Source: Rhodoferax sp. U2-2l | GTDB lineage: Bacteria; Pseudomonadota; Gammaproteobacteria; Burkholderiales; Burkholderiaceae_C | Length of the DNA: 64,000 nt | Direction: 5' to 3' | Assembly: GCF_020594515.1 (NCBI RefSeq) | Contig: NZ_JAJCTH010000004.1 | Location: 186,001-250,000 of the forward strand | Part shown: positions 53,368 to 62,779 of the stretch, piece after piece | How the letters are laid out: every line of letters begins with the position of its first letter | Position numbering within the stretch: the stretch's first letter is position 1 | Translations under genes and position numbers: made by a program | The notes under the pieces: model-generated | What the model saw: only the letters and a program-made list of their open reading frames with translations | Database searches by the model: none | Told to the model about the DNA's origin: nothing

Positions 53368-53780
53368 GCAGCCACCTCATCCTGGACACCGGGCCCTGGG
53401 TGGCCTTGCATTGCAGCGGTGACCGCTACCACGCTTGGGCCAAGGCGCAGTTTGCGCAATACCCGGCACCGTTTTTAACCTGTGAAGCCGTGGTAGCCGA
53501 AACCTGCTTTTTGCTGGCGCGAGCGGGGTTTGACCCGGGACGCGCGCTGGCGCTTGTCGAGCGTGGTGTGGTGCGAGTCGCCATGTCATTGGCAGAACAA
53601 GTCAGTACGGTCCGCGCCTTGTTTGAAAAATATGACAACGCGCCAGCCTCTTTGGCAGATGCCTGCCTGGTGCGCATGTCCGAGCTGTATGACCCGTGCC
53701 GGGTGGTCACTTTGGACAGCGACTTTGTGGTGTACCGCCGTCATGGGCGCAAGGCGATTCCGGTTTTGATGCCGTCTTGA
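53364..53780 (+). CDS. vapC: PIN-domain toxin (VapC type ribonuclease)
   Basis: 138 residues. Acidic metal-binding residues are in LILDTGPWVAL (Asp8), AVVAETCFLL, SLADACLVRMS and TLDSDFVVYRR, the standard four of the PIN fold. These enzymes cut specific RNAs, often tRNA, when freed from VapB. Translationally coupled to the antitoxin and flanked by repeat elements, so probably part of mobile or exchanged DNA. Confidence 0.92.
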   Translation: MSSHLILDTGPWVALHCSGDRYHAWAKAQFAQYPAPFLTCEAVVAETCFLLARAGFDPGRALALVERGVVRVAMSLAEQVSTVRALFEKYDNAPASLADACLVRMSELYDPCRVVTLDSDFVVYRRHGRKAIPVLMPS

Positions 53781-53920
53781 CATGTCATGCCGGGCTACGA
53801 CCCGGCATCCATGACTTCGGACTGCATGGCTTGCGGGTGCTGAAACGACGGACTCGATCCGGGGACGCCATGACAACCGTCTTTCATGCGCAGGGGTGGT
53901 CGTGGCGCCATGTCATGAAT

Positions 53921-53984
53921 GAATTGGAATCTGACCCCAATCAATTACTGGTTGGGTAAGCTGAATTAATTGGAATCTGGCCCC
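53921..53984. repeat. GGAATCTG(A/G)CCCCAAT repeats downstream of vapBC
   Basis: AATTGGAATCTGACCCCAAT at 53923-53942 and AATTGGAATCTGGCCCCAAT at 53969-53988 lie close together; a third match is at 52971-52987. Motifs of this sort (TTGGGGTCAGATTCCAA on the other strand) are often found near REP-type transposases, but none is present here. Confidence 0.6.
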
Positions 53985-54011
53985 AATTATCATATGAGTC
54001 TAATCCCAATT

Positions 54012-55712
54012 CTACTGATTTACAACCGGGAGCCACTCCGTCTTAGATAGTATTAAATTTACTTTGCTTTGCGATTTCCATATATTTCCTAATTCTTCGT
54101 AATCGACAGTTGACATCACTTTTTGCAAAATTCTCATCCGTTTTTTAGCCAAATCAGGCTGATCATTTAATGCTAGTGCTGCGATATAGGCATATTGGTT
54201 GGCTGGACTTGGAAACGAATCGGCAGTTTTATGCATCCATTCAATATCTTCGTGACTCATACCTGGACGTGCTTTCATTCTCCCCATTTTGATAAAGGCT
54301 TCTAGTTGTGAGAGCACAAAGGTTTCGGGAACTTTAACTGGTTTCTGCATTCCGTAAGAGCGCTCAAACCTTAATGCTTGAAAATCAGCTTCCATTTTAA
54401 AATAATCATAAGTAATAAATGTCAGTAATGCAGTTGTTACAGCCCACAAAAACGTGAAAGTCAAATAATGGGTGCGAAACAATATTAACTTTCGAGTCCT
54501 CGCTTCTTGAGTTCCCATTATTATTCCAATGGGCAGTAACATGTATGCATATTGGTGCGGTAACTCAAGCATTGCATGCCACCAGAAGGAGCCAACAAAT
54601 AATAAAAGCAAGGCATCTTCAACGGTAACGACCGTTTTGTACTGAATGTAAAACCAATGTAATAAAAATACGCTTAAAATTAATCCAATGGGTATACCTG
54701 CCCATAATATCAAATCAAGAAATAAATTATGGGTGTGTTGAAATATGCCGTTTAACTGTACGTGATGCTCTGCAACCAACATTTGTGCAGCACCCAAATT
54801 AGTCCAACCATATCCAAAGATCGGACGCTGCATCGCCGCATCAACAAAAAGTTTGTAGGCGTCTAGTCGTAAGCCGGTCCCAGCGATTCGGGCGATTTCA
54901 TCGAAAGGTTGACTTAGCAAAAGTGCATTGCTAATAAATCCAATGGAAAGTTGAGACGCTACAAAAAACAACAAAAGACCAATTAGTATTTGGAATTTGA
55001 TCTTCGAATACCACAGAGCACGCCAATGCCAAGCAGCTGCCAAACTAAAGATAATTGCAAATGTTGCAGTGCGCGATCTTGTCAATGCAATGCCAAATAA
55101 AAAAAACATTGACATTAGAACAGCGGTTGACATGCTAATTTTATTTCTATGCGTAAACCAACCAGTGCATACTAGTCCCCAGAATAAAAAAGTCGCTAAT
55201 TGATTGGGTTGTACCAAGTTCGCAAATGGCCTATTGCCAGCCATATAAACAATCCAAAGATCTAGACCATCAAGCGAAAGCCATTGGTATAACTGCATAC
55301 CAACAGAAATGAGACAGGCGAAAGAAATGGCTATAAAAATAGAATTTGCAGCTTGCCCGGAAAAAATCTTCTCCCAGCGATAACCTATTAATATGCAGAT
55401 TGTAAAACCGATTAGATAGGCGCTGCTAACCCAAGCTTGGCCAGAAAATGGTAACAATCCGGTCGCGTATTGTAATATTGGTATAGTTGCTGTTAATGCT
55501 GTACATGCAATTAAACTCGTCCACTCTACTTCATGACGAATCCGAAAAATTAGGCCTGCCCCGGCTATTGCCATCATCCAGGCGATCCATCCGTCAGTGT
55601 GAAAAGTGATCCAAGGTAAATAATGATTGGGTAAGAGCCAGCCTAGTGCGATAAGCAACGCCCATACGTCAATAATTGTCAATTTATGGATAAATTCGTT
55701 CAGTGCTTTCAT
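54012..55712 (-). CDS. PglL/O-antigen-ligase-type pilin oligosaccharyltransferase
   Basis: 566 residues with about 12 membrane helices. The large periplasmic loop and following helix read GTGLRLDAYKLFVDAAMQRPIFGYGWTNLGAAQ and FQHTHNLFLDLILWAGIPIGLIL, the Wzy_C pattern of O-antigen ligases and PglL/TfpO enzymes. The C-terminal soluble part (about 450-566) resembles the PglL-associated domain. Directly downstream of a pilin gene, so O-glycosylation of pilin is the likely role. Base composition is strikingly AT-rich relative to its surroundings, and codon use differs, pointing to horizontal transfer. Confidence 0.88.
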   Translation of the reverse strand: MKALNEFIHKLTIIDVWALLIALGWLLPNHYLPWITFHTDGWIAWMMAIAGAGLIFRIRHEVEWTSLIACTALTATIPILQYATGLLPFSGQAWVSSAYLIGFTICILIGYRWEKIFSGQAANSIFIAISFACLISVGMQLYQWLSLDGLDLWIVYMAGNRPFANLVQPNQLATFLFWGLVCTGWFTHRNKISMSTAVLMSMFFLFGIALTRSRTATFAIIFSLAAAWHWRALWYSKIKFQILIGLLLFFVASQLSIGFISNALLLSQPFDEIARIAGTGLRLDAYKLFVDAAMQRPIFGYGWTNLGAAQMLVAEHHVQLNGIFQHTHNLFLDLILWAGIPIGLILSVFLLHWFYIQYKTVVTVEDALLLLFVGSFWWHAMLELPHQYAYMLLPIGIIMGTQEARTRKLILFRTHYLTFTFLWAVTTALLTFITYDYFKMEADFQALRFERSYGMQKPVKVPETFVLSQLEAFIKMGRMKARPGMSHEDIEWMHKTADSFPSPANQYAYIAALALNDQPDLAKKRMRILQKVMSTVDYEELGNIWKSQSKVNLILSKTEWLPVVNQ

Positions 55713-55775
55713 GTTTTAAATTTTTTCAAATGAAAGTAGTTGTGCTGACTGAAAATATCTTATTAGGCATGAAAT

Positions 55776-55804
55776 AAAAAAGCCCCCTAAACGGGGGCTT
55801 TTAA
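55776..55804 (-). terminator. Intrinsic terminator between pilin and glycosyltransferase genes
   Basis: AAGCCCCC (55780-55787), loop TAAAC, GGGGGCTT (55793-55800), flanked by A and T runs. On minus it follows the pilin stop and would limit read-through into the glycosyltransferase gene. Confidence 0.85.
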
Positions 55805-55821
55805 GAAAATCATATTTAATA

Positions 55822-56241
55822 CTATTTGCAAGATGCTGGGCGATACTTTGAAGGAATATCTCCTCCACATACCCAAGTAACTTGACCATTACTTGCGAGC
55901 GTGCCTGTCATCGTGATTGTTTTGGTACTAATATTCGAGTCGCCTTGAGCTGTTGCAGTAATTACACCATTTGCGTACTCAGTTTTGGCGACATACTTCG
56001 ATGACATTGATTCGATGGATACAGCACTCGGCATTGACGTACCCCCTGCGGCAGCTGCTGCTTCGGCAACCGTAACCTTTGCTGCTGAAGCAGCCAAAAT
56101 CACTTCAGACACCTTGGCCCGCACCGTGTAATCCTGATAAGCCGGCAGCGCCACCGCCGCCAAGATACCAATAATCGCCACCACAATCATCAACTCAATC
56201 AGGGTGAAACCCTTTTGTACGGCACGCATGGAACGTTTCAT
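55822..56241 (-). CDS. pilA: Type IV major pilin
   Basis: 139 residues. Prepilin leader [11 protein letters not shown] with cleavage before [35 protein letters not shown], including Glu5 of the mature protein. The globular part is rich in Ala, Ser and Thr (possible O-glycosylation sites) and ends in a disulfide loop C125-C138 ([14 protein letters not shown]). Pilin polymer of type IV pili; only pilA is here, not the assembly genes. Preceded by a good sigma-54 promoter; followed by a terminator and the PglL-like gene. Confidence 0.95.
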   Translation of the reverse strand: MKRSMRAVQKGFTLIELMIVVAIIGILAAVALPAYQDYTVRAKVSEVILAASAAKVTVAEAAAAAGGTSMPSAVSIESMSSKYVAKTEYANGVITATAQGDSNISTKTITMTGTLASNGQVTWVCGGDIPSKYRPASCK

Positions 56242-56291
56242 GTTGAACTCCAGAAGTTAAGAAAAAAGACACCGGGCACGCAGTCTTTACA

Positions 56292-56306
56292 GCATCTTCT
56301 GTGCCA
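56292..56306 (-). promoter_or_regulatory. Sigma-54 promoter of the pilin gene
   Basis: On minus: TGGCACAGAAGATGC, with GG and GC in exact -24/-12 spacing. It lies 51 bp upstream of the pilin ATG. Pilin genes are typically activated by PilR with RpoN. Confidence 0.8.
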
Positions 56307-56519
56307 CTCTGCCAATTGCCCAAAAAGTCTGCCAATGCCACATTTTTTGGGGTTTTCTGTGTCATCGAACGTGTTTTGGCCGTTTCATGGGCCACGCTGT
56401 CACAGCGTCACACTGTGCCGGGCGATGCCAGGGTGGGTCTGGCACAGGGTATTGCTGTGACAAACTGCGTTGGGCACACACCCTCGGCACTCTGAGGCTG
56501 CTGGCATATCATCCAGCGC

Positions 56520-56987
56520 ATGCCTTCAGCCACCCTCAGCATCGATTCCGCCAGCGCCATCACCGGCCTGAGCCGTCGCACCTGGTGGCGGCGTGTGACG
56601 GCGGCCGAGGTGACCCGTGTGGCGGACGATGGGCGTGGCCGGGCCATGCTGTTGTGGGATGACGTTGAACCCTATATGGGTGTGGCCATGGCGCCGCAAG
56701 ACAAGCAGTTGGCCTGCCTGGCGGACGCGGGTGATGCCGGGGCGCAAAACGACATGGGACAGTTTTTTTTGATCGCGGGCAAACCCAAAGCCGCGTTTTA
56801 CTGGTTTCAGCTGGCGGCCCAGCAAAACCAGCCGGATGCCATGCAGTGGCTGGCCCATTGCTATATCCACGGCCAAGGCGCGCCGCAGGATGACAACCTG
56901 GGCATGATGTGGCTGGCCAAGGCAGCCGCCCACGGCCACGTGATTGCGCAGGGGCAGATGAAGGGGCTGCTTCGAACAACCGAGTAG
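56520..56987 (+). CDS. Sel1-repeat protein with short N-terminal DNA-binding-like segment
   Basis: 155 residues. The N-terminus (ITGLSRRTWWRRVTAAEVTRVADDGRGRAMLLWDDVEPYM) looks like a small helix-turn-helix of the excisionase type, and the rest (about 60-150) is Sel1-like: GDAGAQNDMGQFFLIAGKPKAAFYWFQLAAQQNQPDAMQWLAHCYIHGQGAPQDDNLGMMWLAKAA. Sel1 repeats mediate protein contacts. Divergent from pilA. Function unknown. Confidence 0.75.
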   Translation: MPSATLSIDSASAITGLSRRTWWRRVTAAEVTRVADDGRGRAMLLWDDVEPYMGVAMAPQDKQLACLADAGDAGAQNDMGQFFLIAGKPKAAFYWFQLAAQQNQPDAMQWLAHCYIHGQGAPQDDNLGMMWLAKAAAHGHVIAQGQMKGLLRTTE

Positions 56988-57003
56988 TACGGAGGGGGCA
57001 AAC

Positions 57004-58164
57004 ATGACGGCGAAGCAGCTTTTGGTGTGGTGGGTGTGCACCGCCGCGGGTGCCTTGTCGGCCAACGCCCAGGTGGCCCCGACCGTGGTCGCAGGGTCAG
57101 CGCCCGCCGCCGCCGGGGCCAAGCCGCAGCCAGACGTGGTGGCCCGGGGTCTGGCGCACCCCTGGGGGTTGACGTTCATTGACGCGCAACGCCTGCTGGT
57201 GACCGAGCGGCCCGGGCGCTTGCGGCTGGTCACGCTCACCGGCCAGGTGGGTCCGGCCATCGCCGGGCTGCCGCCGATCCACGCGGCAGGCCAGGGCGGG
57301 CTGCTGGACGTGCTGGCCGACAGCCAGTTTGCCGTCAACCGCACGCTCTACTTTTGTTACACCGAGCCCGGGGCTGGCGGCAATGTGTCGTCCACCGCGC
57401 TGGCGTCGGCCAGGCTGTCTGACGACGCCAGCCGTCTGGACAACGTGCGGGTGCTGTTCAGTCAGAAGCCCAAGGTGTCAGGCAACGCGCATTTTGGTTG
57501 CCGTATTGTGGAAAGCCCCGACGGCAAACTGTTCCTGACGCTGGGGGACCGGTACCACCGCATGCACGATGCCCAGACGCTGGACAACCACCATGGCAAG
57601 GTGGTGCGCATCCACAAAGACGGCCGCATCCCGCCCGACAACCCGCTCATGGGCCAGGCCGGTGCGCTGCCCGAGATCTGGAGCTGGGGCCACCGCAACG
57701 TGCAAGGTGCGGCCTGGGGCCCGGACGGTGCGCTGTGGACCGTTGAACATGGCCCGCAAGGCGGTGACGAGTTGAACCGGCCCCAACCCGGCAAAAACTA
57801 CGGCTGGCCGGTCATCACCTACGGCGAACAATATGGTGGCGGGCCCATTGGCCAAGGTCTCCAGACGCACCCCGGCATGGCGCAGCCGGTGTACCAATGG
57901 ACGCCGTCGATTGCCCCGTCTGGCATGGCGTTTGTCACCAGTGCGCGGTATGGCCGGGCGTGGCAGGGCAGCTTACTGGTGGGCGCGCTGAAATTTCGAT
58001 ACCTGGCCCGGCTCACGCTGCAGGGCGGCCAGGTGGCGGGTGAAGAGAAATTGCTGCAAGACCTGGGCGAGCGCATTCGCGCCGTGCGCCAGGGCCCGGA
58101 TGGGCTGATCTACTTGCTGACGGACAGTGCTCAGGGCAGGTTGCTGCGGCTCCAGCCGCGCTGA
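57004..58164 (+). CDS. PQQ-dependent aldose sugar dehydrogenase family protein (soluble, YliI type)
   Basis: 386 residues. Signal peptide (1-22), then the six-bladed propeller of the GSDH/YliI family: LAHPWGLTFIDAQRLLVTERPGRLRLV, NAHFGCRIVESPDGKLFLTLGDR, WSWGHRNVQGAAWGPDGALWTVEHGPQGGDELNRPQPGKNYGWPV and the ending IRAVRQGPDGLIYLLTD. The H-R-N and E-H-G-P-Q-G-G-D-E residues match the cofactor and calcium sites. Oxidises aldoses at C1 in the periplasm; no pqq genes are in the window. Lies 16 bp after the Sel1 gene. Confidence 0.92.
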   Translation: MTAKQLLVWWVCTAAGALSANAQVAPTVVAGSAPAAAGAKPQPDVVARGLAHPWGLTFIDAQRLLVTERPGRLRLVTLTGQVGPAIAGLPPIHAAGQGGLLDVLADSQFAVNRTLYFCYTEPGAGGNVSSTALASARLSDDASRLDNVRVLFSQKPKVSGNAHFGCRIVESPDGKLFLTLGDRYHRMHDAQTLDNHHGKVVRIHKDGRIPPDNPLMGQAGALPEIWSWGHRNVQGAAWGPDGALWTVEHGPQGGDELNRPQPGKNYGWPVITYGEQYGGGPIGQGLQTHPGMAQPVYQWTPSIAPSGMAFVTSARYGRAWQGSLLVGALKFRYLARLTLQGGQVAGEEKLLQDLGERIRAVRQGPDGLIYLLTDSAQGRLLRLQPR

Positions 58165-58247
58165 CCCTATGGCGACGATTTGGAAAAACGATCATGCGCG
58201 CGCCCGAGGGTCTCTACACTGACGGCTGGCTTGCAAAGCCAAGTTGA

Positions 58248-60443
<2,196 letters not shown>

Positions 60444-60451
60444 CAGCGTAA

Positions 60452-60880
60452 CTACTTGGGCGCCAGCACCGCCATGGTGATGCGTGAGGCGCAGGTCAAT
60501 TCGCCCGCGTCATTGCGTATATCAATCTGCCAGACCTGGGTGGTGCGCCCGATGTGCACCGCTCGCGCCGTGCCGGTGACCCAGCCACTTTTCACGCCAC
60601 GCAGGTGGTTGGCGTTGATGTCCAGGCCGACAGCCTGGTGCCCGCTCGGGCAGGCGTAATTGGCCGCCACCGAGCCCAGCGTTTCGGCCAGCACCACACT
60701 CACCCCGCCGTGCAACAGGCCAAATGGCTGGCGCGTGCGCGCATCCACCGGCACGCGGGCGGTGATGAAGTCGTCGCCCACTTCCAGGAACTCAATGCCC
60801 AGATGGCTGACCGCCGTGTTGGCGCTCAGGGCGGTGATGGCTTCGACGGAAATGGGGTGTTGCCAGAGGGTTGAGGTCAT
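60452..60880 (-). CDS. Hotdog-fold thioesterase (PaaI/YbdB-type)
   Basis: 142 residues. FGLLHGGVSVVLAETLGSVAANYA contains the HGG motif and catalytic glutamate of the PaaI/EntH group; SGWVTGTARAVHIGRTTQVWQIDI completes the hotdog fold. Hydrolyses aromatic or acyl-CoA thioesters. Its start overlaps the upstream nucleotidyltransferase stop by four bases, and it converges with katG with an 8-bp gap. Confidence 0.92.
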   Translation of the reverse strand: MTSTLWQHPISVEAITALSANTAVSHLGIEFLEVGDDFITARVPVDARTRQPFGLLHGGVSVVLAETLGSVAANYACPSGHQAVGLDINANHLRGVKSGWVTGTARAVHIGRTTQVWQIDIRNDAGELTCASRITMAVLAPK

Positions 60881-61599
60881 GATGAAAGTTTGCAGAGTTC
60901 GCTTAAGGTGTTGACGAGTGGTTTGGCGCGTTGCTGGCTGAAGGCATCACCGGGCAAATGGCCAGACAGCGCTTGTTCAAACTCAGGGTTGGCAAACAGC
61001 GCCTGGAATTCTGCCGCCAGATAGGCGCGCAAGCCGGGCGGCGCAGCGAGGCATTCCGCCAGTAACTCAGGCCGCCGGTCAGCCACGGTGATGATGTCTT
61101 CAAGGTCATGGCTGCCCAGAAAATCCGGCTTGCCATGGGCATCAATGCCTCGGTCCTTGAAGGCCTCCAGTTTGGTCCCTATGAACACCGGTGCACAGAT
61201 GAGCCGGATGGTTTTGCCACTAGGCAGCGTCATCGGCTGGGCAGTTTCCAGCGCCAGTGGATACCAGCGGTTGGCAAAGCCCAGGATGTTTTTCACGGTG
61301 GGCATCAGGTCTAGGGTGACGTTTTGGTACACCCACCGGCAAATGGGCGCTTTGGGGCGCATATCGTTGCAAAAGCCACGGGCGCGCACTTGTTTTTCGA
61401 TCGCGTGGTAATCATGTACGGTCAGGGCTTGAGCCACGATGTCGACATCTTCGGTCATGCGGATGCGGTCTGGCCGCTCTTGCGTGAGCAGGAGACCCGT
61501 CGCGCAGCCGCCGACAAAAATCACGCTGTCACAGACGGGGCCAAGCGCCTGTGCCACCAGTTCCAGAATGGCGAGATGGGGGTTGTTCAGCGCAGCCAT
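60877..61599 (-). CDS. Nucleotidyltransferase-fold protein (AbiEii-like)
   Basis: 240 residues. VIFVGGCATGLLL followed by MTEDVDIVAQAL supplies a GG...DxD-like nucleotidyltransferase site, as in the AbiEii/MenT toxin superfamily; TLDLMPTVKNILGFANRW and KLEAFKDRGIDAHGKPDFLGSHDLEDIITVADRR are the following conserved parts (LEDI...VADRR pattern). The substrate, if any, is unknown. Its start abuts the stop of the HTH protein gene; these two form a pair reminiscent of toxin-antitoxin modules. Confidence 0.8.
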   Translation of the reverse strand: MAALNNPHLAILELVAQALGPVCDSVIFVGGCATGLLLTQERPDRIRMTEDVDIVAQALTVHDYHAIEKQVRARGFCNDMRPKAPICRWVYQNVTLDLMPTVKNILGFANRWYPLALETAQPMTLPSGKTIRLICAPVFIGTKLEAFKDRGIDAHGKPDFLGSHDLEDIITVADRRPELLAECLAAPPGLRAYLAAEFQALFANPEFEQALSGHLPGDAFSQQRAKPLVNTLSELCKLSS

Positions 61600-62153
61600 C
61601 AGCGCAATCGCTCTTCCAGCAGTTGGCGGGCCAGCTCGCGTTCACGCGCCTGGCCCATGCGCAAGGCGTCAAACAGGGCCAGCAACTCGTACAGGGGCGG
61701 GTCAGCGCGGGCGGCCAGCGGCAGCTTGGGATACAGCGGCAGCAGCGCACTGCCGCGCGTGGTGCCATCGGCATGCGGCCACACAGGCGGCAGTTCATCG
61801 GCAAACAGCACTTTTGATTTGAGGGGTTCCACGCCATAGGCGGTCGGAAAACCCATGGTCACTTCGCCCCGCACCGCCGGGAAAAAGTAGGGCGCACCCC
61901 AAAGCACCAGTGGCCGAAATGCCGCCATGACCAGTGCGGGGGCATCGTTCACCTCGGTCAACAAACGAGCCGCACGAAGCCTTGCCATGCTGGCATGGGC
62001 TTCAAACTGCGACATGTGCATGCTCTGCGCCAGCGCCAGGTAGGACAGCTTTTGCCCGGCCAGACACACCAGCTTGAAGGCCATGGCCAGGTCTTGCGGC
62101 TTGAGCGACCATTGTGCATGGCCTAGGCGGGATTGAATGCCAGATGAACGCAT
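61599..62153 (-). CDS. Helix-turn-helix protein paired with the nucleotidyltransferase
   Basis: 184 residues. LVCLAGQKLSYLALAQSMHMSQFEAHASMARLRAARLL (about 30-68) is a probable winged helix; the rest has no recognisable domain. It is the first gene of the pair, one base from overlapping the nucleotidyltransferase gene, and lies downstream of two identical CAATATGCATAC boxes. Likely transcriptional regulator or antitoxin of the neighbour; inferred from context. Confidence 0.7.
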   Translation of the reverse strand: MRSSGIQSRLGHAQWSLKPQDLAMAFKLVCLAGQKLSYLALAQSMHMSQFEAHASMARLRAARLLTEVNDAPALVMAAFRPLVLWGAPYFFPAVRGEVTMGFPTAYGVEPLKSKVLFADELPPVWPHADGTTRGSALLPLYPKLPLAARADPPLYELLALFDALRMGQARERELARQLLEERLR

Positions 62154-62166
62154 GGGTATTTATATG

Positions 62167-62241
62167 CAATATGCATACCGAATGTGCCATGAAACATATA
62201 ACGATTCAAGGTTAATGGCAGTTTATTTTCAATATGCATAC
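62167..62241. promoter_or_regulatory. Two direct CAATATGCATAC boxes upstream of the HTH/nucleotidyltransferase pair
   Basis: CAATATGCATAC at 62167-62178 and 62230-62241, 63 bp apart (about six helical turns), each with a palindromic ATATGCATA-type core. Candidate operators for the HTH protein in an AT-rich promoter region. Confidence 0.55.
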
Positions 62242-62387
62242 AGCAGTACGGATGGATCGTACGTCATTGACGTGACGTAAGCATCCTGGCATGGATGTGT
62301 ACTCAGGGCATACTCAAACCACCCGACTGGCTGGCGTGGCCGCCGGGATGTCATCAGGCCATGAGCCAGTTTTTGAAGGGATAAAGA

Positions 62388-62693
62388 ATGATCGATGGTT
62401 TGATCGCAGGCCGCCTGCTGGGTGACCCGGAGCAGCGCACGGGCAAGGGCGAGAGCCGCTTTGTGGTGGCCAAGGTGCGGGCGCAGGCGGGTGACGGTGA
62501 GAACCTGATCGTCAACGTGATTGCGTTTGACGATGCGCCCTGTGCTGCGCTGTTGGGCTTGCGTGATGGCGACTCGGTGGCGCTGGCGGGCAGCCTCACG
62601 CCCAAGGCCTGGACCGACAAACAAGGCAACGTCAAACCCGCGCTGGACCTGGTGGCGCAGCGGGTGCTGAGCGCGTACGCCGCGGATGACTGA
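62388..62693 (+). CDS. Small SSB-like OB-fold protein
   Basis: 101 residues. MIDGLIAGRLLGDPEQRTGKGESRFVVAKVRA, then IVNVIAFDDAPCAALLGLRDGDSVALAGSLTPKAWTDKQGNVKPALDLVAQRVL: the strand order and the AGSLTPKxWTDKxGxxKPxLxLxA pattern are those of single-stranded DNA-binding proteins, without the acidic tail. Shorter than housekeeping SSB; plasmid or island type is likely. Not linked to replication genes here. It converges with the fructose PTS gene. Confidence 0.8.
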   Translation: MIDGLIAGRLLGDPEQRTGKGESRFVVAKVRAQAGDGENLIVNVIAFDDAPCAALLGLRDGDSVALAGSLTPKAWTDKQGNVKPALDLVAQRVLSAYAADD

Positions 62694-62720
62694 GCCGCTT
62701 CAAGCCGGGCTGCGCCCAAC

Positions 62721-62760
62721 AAAAAGGCCCCGAGGCGCCGGATCACAGCACCTCGGGGCC
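62721..62760 (-). terminator. Strong hairpin terminator between the SSB-like and PTS genes
   Basis: GGCCCCGAGG (62726-62735 region) pairs with CCTCGGGGCC (62751-62760). The AAAAA run to the left gives the T-run for the minus-strand PTS transcript. Confidence 0.85.
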
Positions 62761-62779
62761 AAGTTGTTGCCGGTAGCGG

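Noticed and set aside
56442..56460. Second sigma-54-like site on plus (TGGCACAGGGTATTGC) before the Sel1 gene
   Set aside because: The GG-to-GC spacing is one base too long for a normal -24/-12 promoter.
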